Assembly: GCA_033439795.1 (NCBI GenBank)
Contig: JAUTDP010000005.1
Span: forward strand, 1,145,001 to 1,209,000
Origin: Sordaria brevicollis
Lineage: Eukaryota > Ascomycota > Sordariomycetes > Sordariales > Sordariaceae
Length of the DNA stretch: 64,000 nucleotides
Direction of reading: 5' to 3'
Position 1 is the stretch's first letter. Every line of letters starts with the position of its first letter. Both the position numbers and the translations under genes were made by a program. Under the pieces are notes generated by a model. It was given only the letters and a program-made list of their open reading frames with translations, did no database searches and was not told the DNA's origin. Below are positions 51,433 through 63,711 of the stretch, piece after piece.

Positions 51433-51545
51433 TATTTATTTAAAATTAATAGGGAGGGCGTATAGTATACCCCCCCTTATTAATTTTAAATATTATCCGA
51501 ATTCCGCCCCCCTATTAATTTTAAATATTATCCGAATCCCGTCCT
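51433..51545. repeat. C-rich mini-hairpin plus direct copy
   Basis: TTAAAATTAATAGGGAGGG faces CCCCCCCTTATTAATTTTAA. A second direct copy with the same tail (AAATATTATCCGAAT) follows at ~51505, giving a ~40 bp tandem period. It lies just upstream of the SNF2 Walker A block. Confidence 0.8.
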
Positions 51546-53509
51546 TATAATATTCCTATAATTTATATTATTAATTTTAATTTTATAAATATTTTTATTA
51601 TCCGCGAATTAAAAAAGTCACCGTTTAAAAGTATTATATTAATTAATAAAATCGGGATTAATAAAACCTTAATTTATTCAATAGTAATTATACTTTACGT
51701 CGTATAATTTTAAATTTAAAGGCGAATAGGATAGAATATTATTACCCTATTTATATTAATTTTATTACCGCCGTTATTAATTTTATAAACGTTTATAGAA
51801 ATTACGGAAATATTTAGCGACGATATTAATATTTATATATAATTCAATTATAAAAAGGCTTTCGTAATCGGTAATCCGCATTATAAATATACTTTAAATT
51901 AAATAGGGTTTAATAAATTTTTAACGAAATATATTTACTATAAAAACAACCCCGATATTATTAAAATCGTTATCCTTATAGCGTAATTTATAATAAATAA
52001 CCGGTAGGTATTTTCTTTCGATTATTTATATAATTTTAAAGACTTTAATTCTTTAAAGAGCTAAAACGTTTTCGAATCCTACCCCCCCTTTATTACGCCC
52101 TATAAAAATAAAGGTAAAAATAAAACTAAAATTAAAATTAAAATTAAAATTAAAATTAAAATAAAAGCCGTATTACTATTAGAAAGCGAATCTAATAATA
52201 ATAATTCTAATTCTTTAGGTTTTAATATAAATTATAATATAGAGGAATAATTACGTTTATAACCCCCCCCCCTATTAATTTTAATTATTTTATATTTTTA
52301 GTTTTTATATATTACTTATTTATATATTTAAAAATTAAATACCCTAAACCTTTAAAAAAGGGTAAAAAATAAATAAAGTTTATAAAATCGTTATAATTTA
52401 TTATAATAATATTAAATTTATATACGTTATTATCGACGAAATTTAAATTATTTAATATACGGATAGCGGTATTTAGCGTTATATTTATAAGATTCCGAAA
52501 GCTTATATTATCTTTTATTCGGCTATACCTTTATTTAATTTCGTTTTAAATTTAAAAGCGTTTATATTTATATTATAGGATAATATAGACTTCTTATTTC
52601 GGTCCGAATTTTTCAACGAGAAGGATTTTAATATCGAAGGCGTTTATTAAAAGGATAGCCTTAATTATTTCTTTATAAAAGATATAAATAGTAAAGTAAT
52701 TATATAATTCTTAGCGATTTATTAAAATTTGAAATTCGATTAATAAATATTATATTTATAATATTAGCGGTAAATTGTAAATAAAGGTATTATTTCGAAT
52801 TTAAAGATTAATTATATTATTAATTAATTTTATATTTTCTTCCTATATAAAGGTATATAAATGCCCCTTACCCTTCCTAATAATTAAATTATTTACCCGT
52901 TTATTATAATCCTATTTATATAAATATATTACGTTTATTTAAAATATAGTACGCGGCTTTATTAGCGAGTAGCTAATATAATAAATTATTATTTAATTAA
53001 AGTATTTAAGGAAATTAAATATATTAATTTAAAGATTACTATCGCTTTTCTAAATATAGGGCGAATACTTAAGGGTATAGGATTTAATCTTATATACAAT
53101 TTATATTTCTTTTTATAGGACGTTTATTATTAAAATATATTATAAGCCGATAATTTCTTAAATAAAATGAATACAAAGAAGTTATAAATTTTTAACGGAA
53201 AATTAAATAAAGAATTATATTTTATTAAAAAGTCGAAAGTATTAAAAATAGCGAATTTAAGCGTTAATAAAGTAGGTAAACTCTTAAAATTTAATATTAA
53301 CGGAGGGTTAATATATATATATATATTTTTAATTAATAATACCAATATTATTCCTTTAAACGATAGATTTAAAATAGTATATTAGGTTACGTTCTAATTA
53401 CCATTTTAGTACTAAATTTTATAAAAGGTATAAGATTATAATTTAAAGGGAAAGCGAATATTTATTATAATTAATTATCCTTAAATATAAATATAAATTA
53501 CTTTTCTTC

Positions 53510-53565
53510 TACCTAAAATTAATAGGGGGGTTATATTTAATCCCTTTATTGATTTCGAATATATT
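53510..53565. repeat. C-rich mini-hairpin, diverged copy
   Basis: CTAAAATTAATAGGGGGG is followed by AATCCCTTTATTGATTT, the same inverted arrangement as at 37.7, 41.1 and 51.4 kb. It falls between SNF2 motifs III and VI. Confidence 0.65.
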
Positions 53566-54099
53566 CAGTACGTATTAATTATATATAGAATCCTTTTATA
53601 AATTTTATATAAAGTTAATTTTATAATAAAAGTTATTATATTTAAATAAAGTATTTTAGAGTATAAAATTATTATTAACAATTAAAACGATGCCTATTCG
53701 TAAATAAATATCCTATTATTAAATTTTAACGTTAACGTTATAAATTTAAATACTTATTCTTATTATTTTATTAATATCGGCCTATATTATATTTAGAATA
53801 TTTCTATTATTTTATAATTTATAGGGCGTCTTTACCGAATTGGCTAGAAGAAAGTAATTAATTAATACTTCCCGTAAATAAACGGAACTTTATCAAATTA
53901 GTAAAAAGATTAAATAATTTATAAAATTAGTACGTACCCCCTCTATTAATTTTCTATTTATTTTATATTAACGTTTTAATAATAAATTTATTCTTTATAA
54001 ATTACTTTAACTTTATTAAAAACAAATTATATCTCTTTATTTTAAATTTATTATTATATATAAAATTGCGAAAATAATCTTTACTTATAATTTTAATCG

Positions 54100-55110
54100 T
54101 TATATTTAAGTGGCCGAATTATTTTAAAGGATTATAAATTTTATAATACAATATATTTAATATATTAATATTATTTATTCCGTTATTATTAAAGCGTTTA
54201 TTAAATATTTATATAATAATTTTAAAGAGGTTTTTAACGATATTCGATATTTTTAACTTATTATCGTAAAATATTTATTTATTATTAAGCCGGTATATAT
54301 TAATTAATATCCTAATTATATGAATTTTATTACCTTTAACCGATTTAAAAAGGTCGTAAATTTTATTTCTACGCTAAATAGCGATAAAAAGAGGCGATAT
54401 TTAATATAAATAATATTATATCCAATTAAGTCGGCCTAGTAGGAATAGAAATACCGGATTTAAAAGTAGAAGAAGTTTACCGAAAGGTTATATTAATTTT
54501 CTTTAATAATTAAAAATATTATATTATATATAGTAGATTTCTATACGCGGATTTTAAAGTATAACCGGCCTATATAAATTCCTTACGGTTTCCGGAAATA
54601 TAATATTAATAAAGTAGGATTTAATAACGGTGAAGATTCTTCATTGAAGTATTATAAAAAAAAGGATAATAAAGGCGATAAAAGCGATAATAATATTATT
54701 AAATCCAATAAAGACAATCCCGAATTATAAAAATTTATTCGAATTATAACCGATTATATAATTCGTAAATTATACGCCCCTTTTATTATATTTAAAAAGA
54801 ATTCTCCCGGAGGCTCCTTTAAGGTTAAGGAGGGCGTTATTTTCTTTAATTTCGTCCGTTTTCTTAAAGTTAATATTCGTAAATATAATATTAGAAAGGG
54901 TTACGGTATTTATTACCTAAATGGATATATACTATTTAATAAAGATAAATATTTATTCGTTTAATAATTTGGTAAAGTAGTAAATATATAAATAATTTAT
55001 AAATTTTTTAGTGGTAATATATATAATAATAAGGAAATAATTTAAATATTTAAAGTTTTAGCGAAATACGTTTATAAGAATATTATAGTTTACCGGGCTA
55101 AATTTAATTA
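54100..55110 (+). pseudogene. Unassigned coding remnant downstream of the SNF2 relic
   Basis: Plus-strand coding-like sequence (for example KKDNKGDKSDNN around 54660, then KKNSPGGSFKVKEGVIFFNF around 54795) with lysine/aspartate-rich linker and TAA/TAG interruptions. It may be the C-terminal part of the SNF2-type protein or a separate gene. I recognise no domain. Confidence 0.35.
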
Positions 55111-55114
55111 AAAT

Positions 55115-55645
55115 TAATAGGGGGCCCTTATAAGTTTTAAGTAGTTTATTTTATTTTATTCGAAATATTTCTTTTATAATTAATTTATATAGTTTAATAG
55201 AAAATAATAGGATGAAGTTAAATAAATCCCCTTATAAATTCTAAGTGATTTTTTTTCTTTATTCGCGATATTTATTTTATAGTTGATTTTTATAGTTTGG
55301 TAGAATATAATAGGATTAAATTAAATAGGTCCCTTTTATAAATTTTAAGTAATTTTCTTTTTTTATTTACGATATTTATTTTATAATTGATTTTTATAAT
55401 TTAATAGAATATAATAGGATTAGGTTAAATAGGTTTTCTTTTATAAATTCTAGGTAGTTTTTTTCTTTATTCGAAATATTTATTTTATAATTGACTTTTA
55501 TAATTTAATAGAATATAATAGGATTAGGTTAAATAGGCCCCCCCTATAAATTCTAAATAGTTTTTTTCTTTATTTAAAATATTCATTTTATAATTAATTT
55601 TTATAATTTAGTAGAATATAATAAGATTAAGTTAAATAGGGGCCG
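55115..55645 (+). repeat. Minisatellite, about five copies of a ~100 bp unit
   Basis: Each unit runs from a C-rich start (CCCC..TATAAATTCTAA) through TTTTTTCTTTATTCG, ATATTTATTTTATAATTGA and TATAATTTAATAGAATATAATAGGATTA to GTTAAATAGG. Units start near 55125, 55222, 55331, 55428 and 55540. The C-rich start resembles the motif of the mini-hairpins. Confidence 0.85.
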
Positions 55646-58600
55646 AATATTATTAAAGGCCGTAAAGGTATTAAATATTTAGGATTTAGAGATTTTAATA
55701 ATTAATTATAAATATAATTTCCTATTTAACGTTAATAATTCTATATAAGCCTATAATAATTATAAATATATTCGGTATATAATAATATTAGAATATAATA
55801 ATAAAGTAATTAAATAAATTTATAATATAAAATAAATATGAAAGTAAAGGTTAATAATTATTATTATAACGAATTATATTAATAAATTTCTATTTATATT
55901 TAATTTTTAAAATAGATATTAATAAAATAATATAATCGATATAAGGTCGGTTTACCCTATTTTACCGAATATAAAAACTTAATCGATTCGTTCGCTTAAT
56001 AATTATATTTATAGCGATATACGGTTAGGTTTCTATTTAAAACGTTAATCGGTATAAAGTAAATATTAAATTAGGAATTATATATATACAATTAGGGTAA
56101 AGTATTTTATAAATTTATTATTAAAGATATATAATACTTCGCTTAGTAATTAATTATAGAATAAAAGAGGCGGTAAAGTAAATAAATTTTATTCAATAAA
56201 TTTAATACCGGTATTACGGATTAATAATTAGATATTAAATATATTCCAATTTAATATATTTATATATTTACGCGGAATTTCTATTTAATATCCATTTCCG
56301 GCGCCCTATATAGCGTTTTACGTAAATATTATTATTTTAATAAAGAAAGTCCCTAATATATAATTTATTATTAAATTAATATAGAAAATGTATTTTAAAA
56401 GGATAATTAATAATATTAAAATATATAATAAAATTCGTAAATTATATAATTTAACGGAAAATTTAGGAGATAAAACGAAATCGCTTCGCCTCCGATTTTA
56501 TTTCCTAGGATTTCCCTTCTTTTTAATTTTAATTTATTCCCTATATTCTTTATTTATTATTATTCTTTACGTTTTTAAATATAATTTATAATTATTAATT
56601 ATTATTATATTTTTTTGTATTTAATTATTAAAATATTTTATTTAGTTTTTTATATATTATATTAATAAATATTTTTAATCTTTATAACGTATTACGAATA
56701 GCCTTTAGGTCTTTAATTTATTATTCGTTTCGCGGGTAGGTTTCGTTTTTTACCTTCTATTATTTACGCCTTTAAATACGACCTACGGATATTAATTTAT
56801 TACTTTATATTATTATTTAATTATTAAAATACTTTATTTAACTTTTCGCTAATTACGTTATAAATATTTCGGTATTTTTAACGTATTGTAAACGATTTTT
56901 AAACTTTTAATTTATTATTCGTATTATAAATAAGCTTATAAAGTAGAATAATAAATACGTTATTATAAAGGATATTTTTAAAGGTAGTAATATAAATACT
57001 ATAATCCTTAATATATAAATATCTTATTATTTACGTTTAATAAATTCGTTTAATTTATACTTTTAATAATTAAACGATTTTAATAACTATTAATCCTATA
57101 AAGATATTAAATTTAATAAAAGTCGGAATTTAATTTATAAAGATATTAGATTTAACGGTCGGGATAGTAAATTAAAGGCGTATTTTATTATTTAGCGATT
57201 ATTTAAGAAAAAGAAGATAGAAACAATATATAATAACGAATTATCCGCGGGTAGTATTAGGATTTGAAGTTTATATCCTTTTCCGAATTATAATATATTA
57301 ATTATTAGTAAGAAATATTTTAAAAAGGGAAATAATTAAATTAATAAAGTAAATAATATCCGGCTCGTTTTAATAATTATATTAACGCTTTAAGGATAGA
57401 GAAATTTATTCCCGCTTTTCGATAATTTAAATTATTTTCCTTTTTAATTTAATATAAAAGGGGATTTACCCCTTAAAGTTTTTAATATTTAAATTCTTAT
57501 TAAATACGTATAAATCGTTTACGAAATTCGCTTCCTACGGGTAAAACCCGGTTCCGATAAAGAGGTTCTATATTATTTAATTTTAAAGCCCTTCGACTTT
57601 TAAATATTAAAAATATATAATTTTAATTAATTTTATTAATTTACCGTTTTAATAATTCTATTTTTAATATTAAAACGGCTATAAAATTACTATTTATAAT
57701 TATAAACTTATTTCGAAATTAAGGCGTTTAATTTCTTTTCTATTAATATACCATTTATATAACTAGCGTCGATTAAATTATACCCCGCTATTTAAATTCT
57801 TATATAAAAAAATTAAATAGGATATATAATTAATTATACGCCGAATATTATATTATATATATTTAAGTTTTTACTATACGAAGCCTTTATTACCCAACTT
57901 TTATTTATTAAACGGGTAATATAATTTGAAATTGAAATTGATTATATAAATGGCGAAAAAATAAAATAAAGGGAATTAATAATTTAATTTAATAATTATT
58001 TAAAATACCCCGCCGCAAAATTATTCGAAAAATTATTATTTAAAGAAATTATAATATAAGGCGAAAAGCGGTTATATTTTGGATAAATATTTCGAATCTT
58101 CCCCCTCAATTAGGAAAAGCGTATTCCGGTTTCTACTTTTAATAATTTAATTCTATAAGAATTATAATATCCGTTAAATTAATATAAGGGAAAGGGAAAC
58201 GATACGGAGGTAATAAATATATTTCGCTTCCTATTTACCCTTCTACCTTAATTTATATTAAATAACGGAGAAAGTAAATCCTCTTTTATAAATAAAATAC
58301 CGCGCGTATATTAATATTTATAATATAATATTTATATATTATAAGGATACGTTATCGGAATCCGTTCGTAAAATATAAATTTTAATTATATTAAATAATA
58401 TTAATTAAAAAATTTATTATTTAGAGAGTACGTAATATAATATACTAATTAATAATTAAAATAAATTAGAATATTAATTTAAATATATAAAGGTTAGGAT
58501 TAATGTTATAAAGGTATTTATTTATTTTATTAATATATATTTCGAAATATTATATTTAAAGATTAATAAAAATACTTTTATATATTACGCGGAGGTACTT

Positions 58601-59770
58601 TATAATATAATATACGTTTTTGAAGTTAAATTAAACGTAAGAATTTTTATTATATAAGCGGAAATTAAAACGGTTTTTAATTAATATATTAAATTAGGGG
58701 CGGGGATTTTAGAAAAGGGTGAAAAGATATTTAACCTTTTAAATATAATATAAAATAATAATTAAAAAAATTGAAAGCGTATTTTCTATATTTATTATAT
58801 TATTTTAATATTATTTAATTTATACGTTAATAAAATATAAGGGATTTATTTTAAATTTTACGTTAATAGCGTATAGCCTTTACGCGGATATAATATATAC
58901 TATATTTTTCCTTCGTTTAAATTTTTTAATAATTATTTATATCTTTTTCCTTTTTTATAACTTTTATATATTATAATAATAACGTATATTAAAGACGAAA
59001 ATTTCCGGTTATTCTAGTCTTTATATAATAAATATATTCTTAAAATTAAAAGGTAAATAATATATATTTAATATCGTTTAATTTATTTTAATAATTACGC
59101 CCCTAATTTTTTACGCCGCTAGCCCTATACCGCTTTTATATAAATTATAATTTAAATAATTTTTATTCTCCCCTTAGAGGTTAATATTGAGGTTATTAAA
59201 TTTATTACCGTGCGATATATTTATGTTTAATTCCGTAAGTAATTTTCTACCCCTATTATTTTTAAAAATATATTAACCTTCGATTACGTAACGGGTACGA
59301 AGCCGAATAAATAAATTTATTATTAATAATCCGGTATAAGTAATAATATTTATAAATTCCCTCCCGGCTTTAATATAAATATATTCGAAATAATCTTTTA
59401 AGTAAATATTACGAAGATATATAAATAAAAGGCGGAATCGGTTACGGAATTATAAATTATAAAGGATTTACGGAAATAAATTAAATACTTATACTACGTT
59501 ATATATTATTTCTTTAATAAAATTTACGAGGTTATATATAATTATATTTACGTTTATTCTAAAGATTATTAGGATTTGGGTAAATTTAATATTTTATAAT
59601 TAGAATATTATAATTTCCGGTAATTAATAGGCGGATAATAATATTATAATACTTTAGGAAATAAATAATAGCGGATTTAATTTATTTATAAATAACTATT
59701 AAATATATAACTCTATTATTTTTACTTTCTATTTAAATGAAATTTTACTTTCGCTTTTATTTTAAAAGAA
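55646..59770. other. AT-rich degraded coding-like region of the large unit
   Basis: Plus-strand coding-like remnants continue, e.g. around 57400-58150 (PLKVFNI then FLRVKPGSDKEV near 57530, and VI*FEIEIDYINGEKIK near 57925) and 59160-59640. A 67-codon open piece at 56388-56591 ends in a hydrophobic stretch but is probably chance. No family assignment is possible by eye. Confidence 0.35.
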
Positions 59771-59955
59771 TTAAAATTAATAGGGGGGATATACGAGTTA
59801 AACGCGATTTAAAATTAATAGGAGGGAATATATAATAATCCCCTTTCCTTCCCCTTTATTAATTTTAAATCTTCCTAAATTTATATTCTCCTAATATATA
59901 TCCCCCTTATTAATTTTAGGTCGCGCTTAATTTATATATCCCCTTATTAATTTTA
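59770..59955. repeat. Cluster of the C-rich TATTAATTTT motif in both orientations
   Basis: Two inverted-sense copies (TTAAAATTAATAGG.GGG at ~59770 and ~59808) face three or four forward copies (CCCC.TTATTAATTTTA at ~59852, 59910 and 59940). It separates two coding-like regions. Confidence 0.75.
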
Positions 59956-62900
59956 AGGTTATAATTTTTTTATTTTATTAATCCTTTATTTATTATTAGA
60001 GAGCTATATACGGATTTTTAATTAATTTATACGCATTATTATATTATATAATTTTAAAAGGGTAGGGTATAAATACGAAATTAACGCGGAATTGCTTTAT
60101 ATTAAAAATGCGTTAAATTATATTTAAATCCTATCCTATAAATATTTAACTATTATTAAAATTTCCGTCCGAAAGAATAATATTATTAAAATATATATAA
60201 TCGCTTTCGTTATTTTTAATAATTATATTTCCCGAATTTATTTCCGTTTATACGGTTAATTAATTAAGGTCGTAAATAATTATTTATTTATTTATTCGTA
60301 GAAGTCGGATTTCCTTTATATTAAAGGCGTTAAATTTTAATTCTAATAATATTATTAAATTATTTTATAAAATATTTAGTATATTAAATTTAACGTCATT
60401 AAGCGGCCTAAGCGTAATATATCTTCGATACGCCTATTTATTTTAATATATAGTATAAATATAATTAATAATATTTCTATTTATAAATACGTTTATATAC
60501 TTATTAGCCTTATACGTTCGTATATTATTTTTTAATCCTTTTCGAATTAATATAATATATAAACCGATTGCGGAAAATCGTATAAATATAATACGAATAT
60601 TATATATAAAGTTCTTATTAAATTTAATATCTTTAGTATATAAAGTATTAATATATTCTAACGTTTAATTAATAGGCTTTTATTCGTTATTAATTATAAA
60701 GTAATATATTATATTAAAGCGTAAAATAGTATCCGCGAACGGCTCGTCCGTAATTTTGGGGTAAAATAATTATATTAAATAGAGTATTTCGGGCCCGTAA
60801 TTATTAAATTTATTACTATAGAATAAAATAGGAAATAGGCTTATAATTTTATAAAATATATTATAATCTCCTATAAATACAATTTTATTAAATATTATAA
60901 AAATATAAATAATTTATAAATATTAATATATATTATAATAGTCCGTATTTATCTTCCCTAATAACGTTTTATATCCGGACTACGTAATTAGGGAAAAGAT
61001 ATCGTTATAAATAGAATATAATTATTCTTTAATATAATCCCTTCCTATATAATATAATACCCGATATATTAAAGATTCTATAAAATTAAATTCGGGTAAA
61101 TAATTATATTAAACCAATTTTATAATAAAGAAAATTAGGATTTTTAAGGTAAATAAATTTTTTAATAAATATCGATTATTATAGAATTTAATCTTTTCCT
61201 TCTTTACCCGAACGTTCCTCCCGAGGCCGTTAATATTTTAAATTATTAGGGGCTAAAAAATATAGAAAATTATATTAATATAATTTATACAGAGATAAAA
61301 GAATATAAAAATAGTAAGGATTTACTATTTGCGGTCGTAAGTGTAATTAATTTCGAATTAATTAAAGATAATATAGTAGATGAAGGATATTATTTTCTAG
61401 TCGCTATATATTAAAATAAGTCGGTCCTTAAAATCGTTCTCGTCGAACCCGAGGATATTAAAGAATAATTTATTATATAATCGATAAATATTAGTAAATT
61501 CATTTTTATTTTCTATAATTATAAATATTTATAATATATAATTTGTATTAGTTTTAATTCGTTTAATAATCGGAAAAGCTAAGATATTTTATTCGGATTA
61601 CTACCCCCGGCCGTAGAATATAGAGGTTAACCGCCTTTTAATAATATAATATATTACTTCGTAGAGGGATAGTAAAATAATATTAAAGTAATTAAAGAGT
61701 TATTTAATTTCGAATTTAATATATAGGCGCTATTAAACCGGAGTGAATAGGTTATAAATATTAGGATTATTAATAAAGAAGTATATAGTAAAATTCTATA
61801 TAATATTTTACTGCCCGATATTAAACCTATTAATATAATTTATAAAATTGAAATTATTATAAATAATAATTATATTAGGATTATAATTAATAAATTTCAA
61901 ATTAACCTTAATAATATTAATATAAGAATAGGTATTAAGAAAGTAAATAAGTATATACTATAAAAATTTCTATAAATCGGTTAATTATACCGAATATAAT
62001 TTTATATAACGATATTATATTAAAGCGAATTAGTATATTATATATACGAATTTATATAAAACTACTTTTAAAATAAATACTAAATAATTATAGGATAAAA
62101 GTATTCTTTTAAAGCGCGAACGAACTTATAATAATAAACGCTATAATAATAATTCTATTATAAATATTCCATTATTTTTAAAGATTGAATTTCCACCGGT
62201 ATAACTTTTGTAATACGCGTTATTGTATATATAGTATTATAAATAAGGAAATTAAATTTAGCGCGTATTAGACTATAATTTTATAGGCATTATAGAGCCG
62301 AAACCGAACCTAAGTAATATTTAAAATACTTTTAATAATAAAATTGCAAAATATATTATTAATATTATTAAATAATTCGGTAGGAAATTATTAAAAGTTT
62401 AATTAATATAAAAATACTTTAAATTTAGAATAGAAAGAAGTTTTAAAATACGTTTTAAATTATACGTAAAATTAATATATTATATAGGATAAAATAAAAT
62501 CCTTAAAAGAAAGGGGTTTAAAAGTATTGGAATTATTTTACTTTAAATATAAATAAATTCCGTAATCGGTAAATATTTACTATATAAACGGATATCGAAG
62601 GGCGAAGATAAATAAATTAAAACGTTTATTAAATTAATATAAATTCAAATTATTTTAATATATAAATAAAAAAACGAAGTATTATTATAAATTTAAACGA
62701 TATAACCGGATTTAAATATAAATTTTATTAAGGGAATTCTAAATAAAAATAGATTTTTCGGATTTTAATTTTAATATACACTCTTCATTAAATAATATAT
62801 TATATTCAATTTATAATTCGTCGATTTATTATTTATCGGGCTCGGTTTATATTATATATAACGATATAACGTATAGGCTTTAAATTTATAACGTTCGAAT

Positions 62901-63062
62901 AAGGGAAGAAAGAACTGAAGTTAGTTCGTTAATTTAAATTAGTTAATAGGATATAAATATATTAAAAATATTAGGAAATAATAACGGAGAAAATAAAATT
63001 AGTAAAAATATTATAATAATTATCGATTATATATATTAAATATATTGGAGATTTTGGGGAAG
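59956..63062. other. AT-rich degraded coding-like region near the right end of the large unit
   Basis: Codon-like plus-strand stretches include KRPKRNISSIRLF (~60395), VVSVINFELIKDN then VLKIVLVEPEDIKE (~61330-61470) and LLPPAVEYRG (~61600), with RIP stops. Function unknown. There is no recombinase or transposase motif near the end. Confidence 0.35.
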
Positions 63063-63215
63063 TGTTTTTATAGATTGGACCCTTTTATTTAAGTTGTGTT
63101 TAGACCGCAGTAAATTGCGTAGTTTAGAACTTACGGGTCCAAAAATGGTGTGATATTTGATTGGTGGGGGGGTGTATATTCCTATTTGGACCCGCAAAGT
63201 TCTAGCCGCAGCGCA
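63063..63215 (+). repeat. Right terminal direct repeat of the large unit
   Basis: About 153 bp, TGTTTTTATAG to GCAGCGCA. It matches 36834-36979. It also contains an internal inverted pair, TTTAGAACTTACGGGTCC (~63123) against TTTGGACCCGCAAAGTTCTA (63185-63204), so the module is hairpin-capable. It is far less RIP-mutated than the left copy. Confidence 0.7.
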
Positions 63216-63711
63216 CGGAGGTTTAAGAGAATGAAACTACGTATATTACGAATTTATCGATTTTTTTATTTATAACTTTATAGAGGATAATTTTATTATT
63301 TTTAAATACCCGTAATTAATTTATTACGCCCTTAATATCGATTAACTTAACGATCGCTTTATTTTCGGTTTTATTTACGAATAACGTAATTATTTTCTTT
63401 TAGGAATACCCTATTGCTTATATTACGTACCGTTATTACGTAAATATAATATTAATACGCTTTTAATTATTATTCTTAACGATATACTTTCTATTATTAT
63501 TCTTAAAAATTCCTTTAAAATGCAATTAATATATTAAAAACCTTCCGTTTTAAACGTCTTTAATAAAGGAGAATTTAATGCCCCCGCTTTATTATTAAAG
63601 GCCGTTCATTAGATTTTTATTTCTATAATCGTTAAACGCGCTATTTATTAATATTTTAATAAATTTAAATAAAGGGTTATTAATAAAATAAATATAATTC
63701 CTATTAATAAA
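63216..63711 (+). pseudogene. Continuation of gypsy C pol (protease to RT linker)
   Basis: Plus-strand sequence reads ETTYITNLSIFLFITL, then SINQLNDRFIFG (one stop at Gln) and later FNKGEFNAPALLLKAVH and a basic segment. This fits the region between retropepsin and reverse transcriptase of fungal gypsy elements and follows on from 36833. It is cut at 63711 by the inverted LTR. Confidence 0.55.

Larger units (their letters stand above)
40600..53950 (+). pseudogene. SNF2-type helicase/ATPase relic, interrupted by gypsy B
   Basis: On the right of gypsy B the plus strand shows, in order: Walker A reading LINKIGINKTLI (~51638, SNF2 form: ADxMGxGKT); VIIDEIQIIQHTDSGIQ read with one stop (~52420, DE.H box); YSAIPLFN (~52510, the SNF2 xTP..N block); and IGRLYRIG*KK (~53818), the R.HRIGQ motif VI peculiar to SNF2 proteins. 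Coding-like sequence left of gypsy B (to 42138: ALFISTLTA) joins in frame to LDRLIKPGKLKF after removal of gypsy B and one copy of its duplication, so the gene was split by that insertion. C-rich repeats lie within the gene region (41.1 kb, 51.4 kb, 52.26 kb, 53.5 kb). The 5' limit is uncertain. Confidence 0.7.
36834..63215. mobile_element. Large (26.4 kb; 17.7 kb without gypsy B) RIP-degraded unit with helicase genes, inserted in gypsy C
   Basis: Separates the 5' and 3' portions of gypsy C pol. It is bounded by direct repeats of ~150 bp with an internal inverted motif. It carries plus-strand relics of a RecQ-like helicase (37.2-39.9 kb) and an SNF2-type ATPase (40.6-53.95 kb, split by gypsy B), unassigned coding remnants (54.1-63.0 kb), repeated C-rich mini-hairpins and a minisatellite. 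I found no tyrosine recombinase, DDE transposase or Rep domain and no target duplication. It may be one giant transposon or a composite of several; the single-element reading is inference. Confidence 0.45.

Noticed and set aside
56388..56591. 67-codon plus-strand ORF with a hydrophobic C-terminus as a small membrane protein
   Set aside because: Surrounded by RIP-mutated sequence with the same composition; likely a chance stop-free stretch.
36834..63215. Starship or Helitron identity for the large unit
   Set aside because: No DUF3435-type tyrosine recombinase, Rep or Pif1-like motif was seen near either end; the helicases present are RecQ-like and SNF2-type. Heavy RIP means absence cannot be proven.
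36834..63215. GGAGG/AAAAG as a RIP-altered target duplication of the large unit
   Set aside because: Requires several G-to-A changes in non-TG context; too weak to call.
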